Source of the DNA: Kribbella voronezhensis
GTDB taxonomy: Bacteria > Actinomycetota > Actinomycetes > Propionibacteriales > Kribbellaceae
Length of the DNA: 64,000 nt
Assembly (NCBI RefSeq): GCF_004365175.1
Contig: NZ_SOCE01000001.1
Location: forward strand, 4,843,403 to 4,907,402
Direction: 5' to 3'
Shown here: positions 58,098-64,000 of the stretch, piece by piece
How positions within the stretch are numbered: position 1 is the stretch's first letter
Layout of the letters: every line of letters begins with the position of its first letter
The notes under the pieces: model-generated
Told to the model about the DNA's origin: nothing
Database searches by the model: none
Seen by the model: only the letters and a program-made list of their open reading frames with translations
Program-made: the position numbers and the translations under genes

Positions 58098-58480
58098 GCG
58101 GCGGCCTTCTCCGTACGGCGTACGCGCGTGGCCGGGCGGCAGGTCCAGACGGCGACCGCGATGCCGGTGCCCACCAGGGTGATGCCGACCGGGATGTGCA
58201 GGAGCAGGTTGCGGGTGTATCCCATGGTGACCTGGAGAACCTCGCCGGCCAGCATCGCCGCGGTCAGCCCGACGGCGAGGGCGCGACCGCCGGTCCGCCA
58301 CCAGATCGTTGCTATCAGCAACTGGCCTAGGCAGAGGAACACCGCGGCCAGGCCGATCGGTTCGTGCATCCGCATCGCGGCACCCGCGCCGTTCAGGTAC
58401 GAACCCGCGAGCACGGGTTGCAGGCAGAGCGCGATGGCATGCGTCACCGCGACCACCCTCAGAACCACCAAGGACTTCAT
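58094..58480 (-). CDS. Four-helix membrane protein, first gene of the multicopper oxidase operon
   Basis: Protein of 128 residues with four helices, paralogous to the downstream gene: LCLQPVLAGSYLNGAGAAMRMHEPIG, WWRTGGRALAVGLTAAMLAGEVLQVTMGYTRNLLLHIPVG. The charge pattern puts the basic C-terminus (RPATRVRRTEK) in the cytoplasm. The invariant Gln-Pro, His-Glu-Pro and helix-4 His positions suggest a bound cofactor. Just upstream lies the palindrome CTACATGTAG, which could be an operator. Function unknown; a role in electron transfer to or from the oxidase is one inference. Confidence 0.8.
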   Translation of the reverse strand: MKSLVVLRVVAVTHAIALCLQPVLAGSYLNGAGAAMRMHEPIGLAAVFLCLGQLLIATIWWRTGGRALAVGLTAAMLAGEVLQVTMGYTRNLLLHIPVGITLVGTGIAVAVWTCRPATRVRRTEKAAA

Positions 58481-58504
58481 GCCGTCATAATAGTAGCCTG
58501 TCTA

Positions 58505-58514
58505 CATGTAGCGC
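58505..58514. promoter_or_regulatory. Palindrome CTACATGTAG upstream of the membrane protein/oxidase operon
   Basis: A perfect 10-bp palindrome about 25 bases upstream of the start at 58480, next to TACTAT/TATTAT -10-like boxes on the minus strand. Confidence 0.4.
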
Positions 58515-58559
58515 GACAGGGTATTTCCCGGAGCCACCCCTCAGAAGACAGACAGAAAC

Positions 58560-59075
58560 CCCCGGCCGGCTGCCGGGGGTGTGGTGAGGCACCCGGCTGG
58601 TCGCTCGGGGCGCGTGAGGCGAGAGCCGGTCAGTTGATGACTCGGGACCGTGGTGAGGCAAGAGCTACCGGCTGGTGGCTCGGGGTGTACCGCAGCAAGA
58701 GTCACCCGGCTGGTGGCTCGGGGTGTGCTGCAGCAAGAGCCGAGGAATTGATGGCTCGGGTGTGGTGCAGCAAGAGCCGGTCGGGTTGAGGGCTCCGGGT
58801 GTGGCGAGGCAAGAGCCGGCGGTTGGTGGCTTGGGGTGTGGCGAGGCAAGAGCCGGCGGTTGGTGGCTTGGGGTGTGGCGAGGCAAGAGCCGGCGGTTGG
58901 TGGCTTGGGGTGTGGTGAGGCAAGAGCCGGCGGTTGGTGGCTTGGGGTGTGGTGAGGCAAGAGCCGGCGGTTGGTGGCTTGGGGTGTGGTGATGCGAGAG
59001 CCGGCGGTTGGTGGCTTGGGGTGTGGTGATGCGAGAGCCGGTTGGTTGAGGGCTCGGGGCGTGGTGGGGGCCGGG
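58560..59075 (-). repeat. 37-bp tandem repeat array (GGCTCTTGCCTCACC family, locus 4)
   Basis: About 13 tandem units. The seven between 58811 and 59069 keep an exact 37-base period (AAGAGCC or GAGAGCC at 58811, 58848, 58885, 58922, 58959, 58996 and 59033) and are nearly identical; those from 58560 to 58800 are more degenerate. The core GGCAAGAGCC on the plus strand is one base from the GCAGGAGCC core of the other three loci. There are no unique spacers. The 37-base period is not a multiple of three, so open frames here cycle through three readings of the repeat. Confidence 0.92.
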
Positions 59076-59420
59076 TCAGGTGAGGCGGCCGAGGGGGGAG
59101 ACGCTGATGCCGGCGCGTTCGCAGACCCAGTGCGGGTCGGGGCCGAGTTCGGGCTCGATGCGGAGCTCGTGGTCGTTGAGGTCGTCGCAGGCGGTGCAGC
59201 GTGGCCAGCGGAGGCCGGAATCGACCAGGCGGTCCTGCACGTCCTGGGCGACCAGGCCGGCGATGTGCTCGGCGCCGTCGGGCCACTGGTCGAGCCACCA
59301 CTGCCGGCCGGCCACCACGTCCTCGAGCAGGGACACCATCACGGCGTCGTCGAATCCCCGCGCGGCCAGGTCGTGAAGGACCATCGCGCGGGCGGTCAGC
59401 AGGATCCCGGGCTCACTCAT
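59076..59420 (-). CDS. Conserved-looking hypothetical protein, 114 aa
   Basis: I do not recognise the family. The protein is acidic and helical in its first part (ARAMVLHDLAARGFDDAVMVSLLEDVVAG), with a Trp-rich segment (RQWWLDQWPDG). It then carries a likely zinc site: CTACDDL and a later Cys in WVCERAGI. No membrane segment. The ATG at 59420 has AGGG upstream. The 37-bp array begins immediately after its stop, in the same relative orientation as the repeats after guaA and the other genes. Confidence 0.7.
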   Translation of the reverse strand: MSEPGILLTARAMVLHDLAARGFDDAVMVSLLEDVVAGRQWWLDQWPDGAEHIAGLVAQDVQDRLVDSGLRWPRCTACDDLNDHELRIEPELGPDPHWVCERAGISVSPLGRLT

Positions 59421-59756
59421 CGCCCTTCAGGGTGCCAGACGGAACCGACAAAACCCCACGCCTGGTCGGCATGGGGTCTCATCGCCTCGGGAGAGGTCTT
59501 CACCGGACCGGTCTTCCGGATCACCTTCGGGTTGTGCTTCCGGTCGTTCCGGCGCTTGCCTACGGGTCGTCCCCGGGATCGCCTTCGGGTTGTGCTGCGG
59601 CGATCGTGTTCGGGTTGTCCCCGGGTCGCTCGGGATCGCCTTGGGGTTGTGTTCCGGCGATCGCGTCTGGGGCGTCCCCGGATCGCCTCCGAGTTGTCTC
59701 GGGGGCTTTGCTCTTCCGGGGCTGTTCGCCCAGGTGCTTGGTCCGGGGTGCGGGTG
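59421..59756 (-). repeat. Intergenic region with degenerate ~57-bp repeats
   Basis: 336 bases. Four related segments beginning GATCACC or GATCGCC (59519, 59577, 59634, 59681) share the pattern GATCGCCTTCGGGTTGTG followed by CGGCGATCG-like and GGGTCGTCC-like words. Spacing is 58, 57 and 47 bases. The region follows the small gene ending at 59757. The repeats are unrelated in sequence to the 37-bp array. No gene is visible. Confidence 0.7.
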
Positions 59757-59981
59757 TCAGCTGGAGGCGGCTTCGCAGTGGGGTTGGGGGGCGATGCGGT
59801 CGGCCAGTTTGAGTTCGTGGGCGGCTGCGGTGCGGAGGAACGCGCTGAGCCGGGCGCGGACGGCGTACGAGCGGCGCGGGGCGGGCTCGTGGTACTCCTG
59901 CTGGGGAGCGTTCGGTAGGGCGGACTGGGCGACGGCCCGCGCGTTCTCCACTGCGGTGTTGCCGGCGATGAAATAAGTCAT
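59757..59981 (-). CDS. Small protein of unknown function, 74 aa
   Basis: Reads MTYFIAGNTAVENARAVAQS, then a basic middle (APRRSYAVRARLSAFLRTAAAHELKLADRI) and a short tail with one Cys (PHCEAASS). The ATG at 59981 has a good ribosome site (GAAGGGAG) ten bases upstream, and the frame differs in composition from the long chance frame that contains it. It lies 80 bases downstream of the LacI-family gene on the same strand, so it may be its co-transcribed partner. No family recognised. Confidence 0.6.
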   Translation of the reverse strand: MTYFIAGNTAVENARAVAQSALPNAPQQEYHEPAPRRSYAVRARLSAFLRTAAAHELKLADRIAPQPHCEAASS

Positions 59982-60061
59982 GGTCGTGCTGCTCCCTTCC
60001 GGTGAGCGTGCTTGTCGGAACCAGCGGCCGGACGGCCGTGGTCGGACGATCTGTGGTTGTG

Positions 60062-61102
60062 TCAGCTGCGCGGGGCGGGACCGCTGCTCGAGCGGACGAT
60101 CAGCTCGGTGGGCAGCATCACTTGGTGGTCGGTGAAGCCGGGGTCGAGCAGGACCCGGCCGACCATCCGGCCGCGGTCCTTGATCGGCTGGCGGATCGTG
60201 GTGAGCCCGGCCGCCTCGGCCGCGGGGATGTCGTCGAAGCCGACCACGGTCAGGTCCCGGCCGGGAACCAGTCCGCGGGTCTTCATCGCCTCCATCGCGC
60301 CGAGCGCCTGGACGTCGCTCAGCCCGACGATCGCGGTCGGCCGGTCCTGGGAGTCGAGCACCCACTCGGCGCCGGCCAGCCCCGAACTGAAGGCGTTGTG
60401 GCCGCCGGAGACCAGCCTGATCCGGGCATCCGGCATCTCCTTCTGCAGACCGCGGATCCGCAGTTCGCAGTCGGCGTACCCGACCTGGTCGAGGCTCAGT
60501 TCGACCGGCCGGCTGCCGGCAGCCTCGGTGTTGTCGACCAGTACTACGAGGTCGCGGTGGCCGAGGCGGGCCAGGTGCTGGCCGAGCTTGGCCGCGGCCT
60601 CCATCTCGTCGATCGCGACCCACGAGGTGTCCGGGTGGGCGCCGCGGTCGGTCGAGACGGTGGGGATGCGGCGCTTCCTGAGTACGTCGAGGCCGGGGTG
60701 GCCGGGGGCGACGCAGAAGATCGCGGCGCCGTCGATCGCGGCCTGCCGGACCGCGTCGGTGCCGCCTTCGATGTCCGAGGAGTCGAGGGGCATCAGCAGC
60801 AGGCTGGTGACGAACTCCTCGGCCACCTCGGCGAGGCCGGCCAGGAAGCCCACGGCGTACGGATCGGAGAAGGCGTAGGCGAGCTTGTCGGTGAACAGGA
60901 CGCCGACCGCGCCGGCCTTGCCGCTGCGCAGTGCGCGGGCGGAGGCGTCGGGTCCGGCGTAACCGAGCTCGGCGGCCTTGGCCAGGATCCGCTCCCGCAT
61001 GGTCGCGGAGAGCTGGTCGGGCTTGTTGTAGGCGTTCGAGACGGTCGACGGCGACACCCCGACGGCCTGCGCCACGGTCTTGATGGTGACTCCGGGTGCC
61101 AT
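60062..61102 (-). CDS. LacI-family transcriptional regulator
   Basis: Protein of 346 residues. The N-terminal helix-turn-helix with hinge reads VTIKTVAQAVGVSPSTVSNAYNKP. A periplasmic-binding-protein-like sensor domain follows (VGVLFTDKLAYAFSDPYAVGFLAGL, SDVQALGAMEAMKTRGLVPGRDLTVVGFDDIP). It represses sugar- or nucleoside-type operons in other bacteria; no sugar transporter or enzyme is adjacent here, so its ligand is open. ATCGTT-N7-AACGAT and a nearby half-site directly upstream suggest autoregulation and possibly control of the divergent cutC unit. Confidence 0.93.
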   Translation of the reverse strand: MAPGVTIKTVAQAVGVSPSTVSNAYNKPDQLSATMRERILAKAAELGYAGPDASARALRSGKAGAVGVLFTDKLAYAFSDPYAVGFLAGLAEVAEEFVTSLLLMPLDSSDIEGGTDAVRQAAIDGAAIFCVAPGHPGLDVLRKRRIPTVSTDRGAHPDTSWVAIDEMEAAAKLGQHLARLGHRDLVVLVDNTEAAGSRPVELSLDQVGYADCELRIRGLQKEMPDARIRLVSGGHNAFSSGLAGAEWVLDSQDRPTAIVGLSDVQALGAMEAMKTRGLVPGRDLTVVGFDDIPAAEAAGLTTIRQPIKDRGRMVGRVLLDPGFTDHQVMLPTELIVRSSSGPAPRS

Positions 61103-61118
61103 CCCGAACCTCCTTCTG

Positions 61119-61151
61119 AATCGTTCTTCTAAATCGTTCTAGAAAAACGAT
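61119..61151. promoter_or_regulatory. LacI-type operator upstream of the regulator
   Basis: ATCGTT (61133-61138), seven bases, AACGAT (61146-61151), plus an additional AATCGTTCT half-site at 61119. It lies 17-49 bases upstream of the LacI-family start codon, between the divergent regulator and cutC genes. Confidence 0.6.
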
Positions 61152-61205
61152 ACAGAAGCTCTCTGCGGAGCGCAACACCTATTTCTGACCGGGCCCGGCG
61201 GGGCG

Positions 61206-61226
61206 ATGCAGGATGATGTCCTGCAT
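61206..61226 (+). promoter_or_regulatory. Inverted repeat ending at the cutC start codon
   Basis: ATGCAGGA and TCCTGCAT form perfect 8-base arms around TGATG; the right arm covers the first two bases of the start ATG at 61225. As RNA it would pair the AGGA ribosome site with the start; as DNA it could be an operator. Confidence 0.5.
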
Positions 61227-61938
61227 GGGTTCGTTGCTGGAGGTCATCGCTCTGCATCCGGCCGATGCGGAAGCGGCTCAGGAGGGTGGCGCGGACCGGC
61301 TGGAACTGTGCGCCTCGATGGAGGCGTCCGGCCTCTGCCCGTCGGTGTCGACGGTGAGCGCGATCCGCCGGGTCACGGACCTGCCGCTGCGGGTGATGCT
61401 GCGGCTGACCGACTCGTTCGCGACCAACGGGGCCGAGCTGAACCGGCTGACCGCGATGGCCCAGTCTTATCTGTCGGCCGGCGCGGACGGGTTCGTGTTC
61501 GGCTTCCTGACCCCGGACAACCAGGTGGACACCGAGTCCGTCGCGGCGCTGGCGAGCACGTTCGCCGGCACACCGTGGACCTTCCACCGGGCGATCGACG
61601 CCGTGCTCGAGCAACGGCCGGCCTGGCGTGCCCTGCGCAGCCTGCCCGGCCTGGACTGCGTACTCACGGCCGGCTCGTCGCTGGGGGTCGGCCACGGTTT
61701 GGACGAGCTCACCGGGCTGGCCAAGGAGGACCCGCAGGTGGCGAAGGTGATGATGGCGGGCGGCTCGCTCCAGCCCGAGCACGTGCCGTGGCTGTACGGC
61801 GCCGGCGTACGGCGGTTCCACGTCGGGTCGTCCGTGCGCCAGGACGGCTCGTGGACCAAGGCCTACGTGAACTCGCGCTTCGTCCGGGCCTGGCGCAACC
61901 TGCTGGACGCCCAGGACAGCAAGGAGCAGCACGCGTGA
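61225..61938 (+). CDS. cutC: CutC-family protein
   Basis: TIM-barrel protein of 237 residues: LLEVIALHPADAEAAQEGGADRLELCASMEASGLCPSV is the family signature (compare ADRVELC in E. coli), with VMLRLTDSFATNGAE, FHRAIDAV and VLTAGSS as later strands. CutC was named for copper homeostasis, though its direct role in copper handling is disputed. The start at 61225 gives the family-typical length; ATG at 61213 would add four residues. The stop overlaps the next gene by four bases. Two multicopper oxidase genes are in the wider region, but no direct link is visible. Confidence 0.93.
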   Translation: MGSLLEVIALHPADAEAAQEGGADRLELCASMEASGLCPSVSTVSAIRRVTDLPLRVMLRLTDSFATNGAELNRLTAMAQSYLSAGADGFVFGFLTPDNQVDTESVAALASTFAGTPWTFHRAIDAVLEQRPAWRALRSLPGLDCVLTAGSSLGVGHGLDELTGLAKEDPQVAKVMMAGGSLQPEHVPWLYGAGVRRFHVGSSVRQDGSWTKAYVNSRFVRAWRNLLDAQDSKEQHA

Positions 61939-62192
61939 TCCTCATCGACCCACCGGTCTGGCCGGGCTGGGACCGGGTCTGGTCGCACCTGGTCAGCGAC
62001 GAGTCGTTCGACGAGTTGCACGCGTTCGCGCGGCAGGCCGGCATCCCCGCGCGCGCCTTCGATCGCGATCACTACGACGTCCCCTCCGACAAGTACGACG
62101 AACTGATCGCGGCCGGCGCCACTCCGGTCGCCAGCCGCGACCTGGTCCGCCGCCTGATCGCCTCGGGCCTCCGTCACCGCAAGCGCACCTAG
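61935..62192 (+). CDS. DUF4031-type small protein
   Basis: Protein of 85 residues: MILIDPPVWPGWDRVWSHLVSDESFDELHAFARQAGIPARAFDRDHYDVP. This matches the DUF4031 family, common in actinobacteria and of unknown function. The compact sequence is rich in conserved Trp, Asp and His (PPVWPGWDRVWSH, FDRDHYD), suggesting a metal or nucleotide site. The GTG overlaps the cutC stop (GTGA), so the two are coupled. Confidence 0.88.
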   Translation: MILIDPPVWPGWDRVWSHLVSDESFDELHAFARQAGIPARAFDRDHYDVPSDKYDELIAAGATPVASRDLVRRLIASGLRHRKRT

Positions 62193-62226
62193 TAGCAGAC
62201 CTTCGCCGCCGAAGCGGCACGTAGTA

Positions 62227-62691
62227 CTAGATCTCGACGTCCACGTGGGTCTCGCCCTCGGCCGGCACCGAGCCGGGCAGCGGAGAGGTGTCGACGTACT
62301 TGATCTCGTAGCTGCGTTCGGCGAACTTCCAGCCGTCCGGCGTCCGCCGGTAGCGGTCGTGGTAGACGGCGTAGTTCGAGTACGACTGGCCGTCGTGGAA
62401 GCGGCCGAACTCGTAGATGTAGGCGCGGCCGGTCGCGGTGTCACCGTCGACCACGACCGAGCCCGGGTGCACGTTCTGGACGAAGTACTCCCAGACGCTC
62501 TTCATCCGGACGATGCCGGCCCGGATCTCGGCGCGGCTGGTGAACTCGACGGCGCCGGGGATCCGGAAGATGCCGTCCTCGGTGAACAGCTCGGCGAAAC
62601 GGTCGTAGTCGTGCATCATCCCGGCATCGGTGAATTCGGCCGGCAGGGTGCCGATCTCGAACCGGTCGACGATGCTCTGCAAGTCGGTCAT
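62227..62691 (-). CDS. SnoaL/NTF2-like protein
   Basis: Protein of 154 residues with the NTF2-like fold: MTDLQSIVDRFEIGTLPAEF, HDYDRFAELFTEDGIFRIP, FVQNVHPGSVVVDGDTATGRAY and YHDRYRRTPDGWKFAERSYE. Members act as small isomerases, dehydratases or ring-opening enzymes, or bind ligands. It diverges from a sigma factor whose C-terminus carries the same fold, across a region with a perfect 15-bp palindrome. The start is the ATG at 62691. Confidence 0.87.
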   Translation of the reverse strand: MTDLQSIVDRFEIGTLPAEFTDAGMMHDYDRFAELFTEDGIFRIPGAVEFTSRAEIRAGIVRMKSVWEYFVQNVHPGSVVVDGDTATGRAYIYEFGRFHDGQSYSNYAVYHDRYRRTPDGWKFAERSYEIKYVDTSPLPGSVPAEGETHVDVEI

Positions 62692-62739
62692 GGGTCGTCC
62701 TCTCATCGGGTCATCTGCTCGACGAGACGGCGGCCGGGA

Positions 62740-62754
62740 ATGTGAGCCTCACAT
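62740..62754. promoter_or_regulatory. Perfect 15-bp palindrome between the NTF2-like and sigma factor genes
   Basis: ATGTGAG-C-CTCACAT is fully symmetric and central in the 124-base divergent region, an operator-like position. Confidence 0.65.
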
Positions 62755-62815
62755 TTGGGGTCCGGGTTTCGTCGGAGAGGATGAGAGGGCATTCGCGGAC
62801 GTTGGGAGTGGACAG

Positions 62816-63733
62816 GTGAGCACCGAAACCGGAGGCGACCAGAGTCTGGGCGCGATCATGAGTGAGCGGCGGCAGTTGATCAACGTCGCCTACCGGCTGC
62901 TCGGCTCGTTGGTGGACGCGGAGGACGTGGTACAGGAGACGTATGCGCGGTGGTACGCGATGTCGCCGGAGGAGCAGGAGGCGATCCAGTCGCCGGGTGC
63001 CTGGCTGACGACTGTTGCCAGCCGCATCTGTCTCGACCTGCTCGGGTCGGCCCGGGCCCGGCGCGAGAACTACGTGGGGGAATGGATTCCCGAGCCGCTG
63101 CCCGGGCGGACGGAATGGGTGAGCGGACGAACCGGTGGTGCGACGACCGACCCGGCCGACCGGATCACGCTCGACGAGTCGATCAACATGGCGTTCCTCG
63201 TAGTGCTCGAATCGATGACGCCGGCGGAGCGGGTCACCTTCGTCCTGCACGACGTCTTCCGCTACCCGTTCAAGGAGGTCGCCGAGATCGTCGGCCGGAC
63301 GCCGGCGGCCTGCCGCCAGCTGGCCACCTCGGCCCGTCGCCGGGTTCGCGACGCCGAGGCGCCGGTGACCACGCCGGCCCAGAAGGCCGAGGTCGTCCGG
63401 GACTTCAAGCTGGCCTGGGAGGCCAAGGACATCAACGCCCTGATCGGGCTCCTCGACCCCGACGCGACGTCGATCGCCGACGGCGGCGGTCTGGTCCCGG
63501 CGTTCCTGGAGCCGATCCGGGGTGGCGAGGAGGTCGCGCGTCTGATGCTGGAGGTCGCCAGAAGGGTGCCTGTGCTTGGACTGGTCGAACGCACGGTCAA
63601 CGGTCAGCCGGGCCTCGTCGCCCAGCAGAACGGTGTCACCGTCTCCGTCTTCGCCTTCGACGTCGTCGACGACCGGATCAAGCACCTGTGGATCATCCGG
63701 AACCCGGAGAAGCTGCGTCCCTGGACCGTATGA
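62816..63733 (+). CDS. SigJ-like ECF sigma factor with C-terminal SnoaL domain
   Basis: Protein of 305 residues. Region 2: INVAYRLLGSLVDAEDVVQETYARWYAM. Region 4: LESMTPAERVTFVLHDVFRYPFKEVAEIVGRTPAACRQL. From about residue 190 a SnoaL/NTF2-like domain follows (VVRDFKLAWEAKDINALIGLLDPDATSIADGGG), as in the SigJ (ECF41) group, where the C-terminal domain regulates the sigma factor in place of an anti-sigma factor. The GTG at 62816 is preceded by GGGAGTGG. ECF41 factors often control an adjacent gene; the divergent NTF2-like gene is the obvious candidate. Confidence 0.92.
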   Translation: MSTETGGDQSLGAIMSERRQLINVAYRLLGSLVDAEDVVQETYARWYAMSPEEQEAIQSPGAWLTTVASRICLDLLGSARARRENYVGEWIPEPLPGRTEWVSGRTGGATTDPADRITLDESINMAFLVVLESMTPAERVTFVLHDVFRYPFKEVAEIVGRTPAACRQLATSARRRVRDAEAPVTTPAQKAEVVRDFKLAWEAKDINALIGLLDPDATSIADGGGLVPAFLEPIRGGEEVARLMLEVARRVPVLGLVERTVNGQPGLVAQQNGVTVSVFAFDVVDDRIKHLWIIRNPEKLRPWTV

Positions 63734-63737
63734 CCAG

Positions 63738-63769
63738 AAGGCCCCCACAACAAAGTCTGTGGGGGCCTT
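63738..63769. terminator. Bidirectional terminator between sigma factor and tuf genes
   Basis: AAGGCCCCCACA (63738-63749) pairs perfectly with TGTGGGGGCCTT (63758-63769) across an 8-base loop, between convergent genes. Confidence 0.9.
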
Positions 63770-63772
63770 CGT

Positions 63773-64000
63773 TCAGTCGAGCAGTTCGGTCACGGTGCCG
63801 GCGGCGACCGTGTGGCCGCCTTCGCGGACCGCGAAGCCGAGGCCGACGTCCATCGCCACCGGCTTCTCCAGCTCCACGCCGAGCTCGATCGTGTCGCCGG
63901 GCATCACCAGGGTGATCTCACCGAGGTCGATGCCGCCGGACACGTCCGTGGTACGGAAGTAGAACTGCGGCCGGTAGTCCGCGGCGAACGGCGTGTGCCG
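63773..64000 (-). CDS. tuf: Elongation factor Tu, C-terminal 75 residues (partial)
   Basis: The minus-strand reading is the EF-Tu C-terminal barrel: [39 protein letters not shown] and [20 protein letters not shown]. The rest lies outside the window. Normal actinobacterial EF-Tu ends with GRTVGAGRVTKI, so this copy ([14 protein letters not shown]) is divergent and probably a secondary tuf gene, as some streptomycetes have. It delivers aminoacyl-tRNA to the ribosome if functional. Confidence 0.9.
   Translation of the reverse strand, partial: RHTPFAADYRPQFYFRTTDVSGGIDLGEITLVMPGDTIELGVELEKPVAMDVGLGFAVREGGHTVAAGTVTELLD

Noticed and set aside
58560-59075. CRISPR-like array
   Set aside because: The 37-base period is continuous repeat with no unique spacers between copies, no cas genes are present, and the upstream copies degrade gradually; it is a tandem repeat.
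58541-59301. Pro/His-rich open frames on the minus strand through the 37-bp array
   Set aside because: They are the repeat read in three frames in turn, with no ribosome site and no non-repeat sequence; the real gene starts at 59420 in another frame.
59982-61178. Long minus-strand frame over the LacI-family gene
   Set aside because: It is an out-of-frame reading of the regulator; only its last 74 codons (59757-59981), which lie outside the regulator and have their own ribosome site, are accepted as a gene.

Overview
The window is high-GC actinobacterial DNA (roughly 70% GC, many GTG starts, many 4-base ATGA/GTGA gene overlaps, TANNNT -10 boxes placed 6-7 bases before a start codon). Gene content (GlnH-GlnX-PknG set, Rv2578c-type radical SAM protein, lone CIRCE-controlled groEL, SigJ-like sigma factor with a SnoaL tail) and the style of the coding sequence suggest Propionibacteriales, most likely a Kribbella-like soil organism. 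The genus is an inference. No rRNA, tRNA, insertion sequence, prophage or CRISPR array was seen.

Layout. 1-4343: the end of a two-component system diverging from an ABC exporter (ATPase plus MacB/FtsX-type permease). 4392-7737: glutathione-independent formaldehyde dehydrogenase, a small Cys-containing protein, guaA. 7738-8455: repeat-filled convergent spacer. 8456-16103: anti-sigma-like protein and ECF sigma factor, diverging from a very large secreted multicopper oxidase that ends in a strong hairpin. 16307-25275: methyltransferase, TPR protein plus Hsp90-family chaperone, a lipoprotein, a radical SAM gene with a LexA box, methionine aminopeptidase; two further repeat-filled convergent spacers lie here. 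25379-26043: a compact Erm-type methyltransferase preceded by a leaderless upstream ORF and a WhiB7-like promoter. 26055-36819: heterodimeric ABC exporter with complementary degenerate ATP sites, glycerophosphodiesterase, M48 peptidase, PspC, GNAT enzymes, groEL with two CIRCE elements. 36848-38881: S9 peptidase.

38935-51183 is the most distinctive region: ten genes on the minus strand, nearly all joined by 4-base overlaps, encoding FHA, vWA, PP2C phosphatase, PknG-like kinase, coiled-coil protein, GlnH lipoprotein, GlnX membrane protein, CbxX-type AAA ATPase, a small helical protein and a TelA-family protein. It joins the mycobacterial GlnH-GlnX-PknG amino-acid sensing module to parts resembling the vWA-phosphatase-kinase triads of tellurite-type stress systems. 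The FHA protein, phosphatase and kinase share similar N-terminal zinc ribbons.

51304-64000: folA-thyA, a Pth2-type hydrolase, RibD-like reductases with an ArsR repressor, an HTH/Clp-N pair under a 41-base palindromic operator, a second (Tat-exported) multicopper oxidase with two small membrane proteins, a 37-bp tandem repeat array, a LacI regulator, cutC, a SigJ-like sigma factor and the end of a divergent EF-Tu gene.

At four places the sequence just after a gene's stop codon holds a C-rich repeat with the core GGCTCCTGCGTCGC or a relative of it, always in the same orientation to the gene it follows. Together with the ten-gene cluster and the Erm leader these are the main items to follow up.
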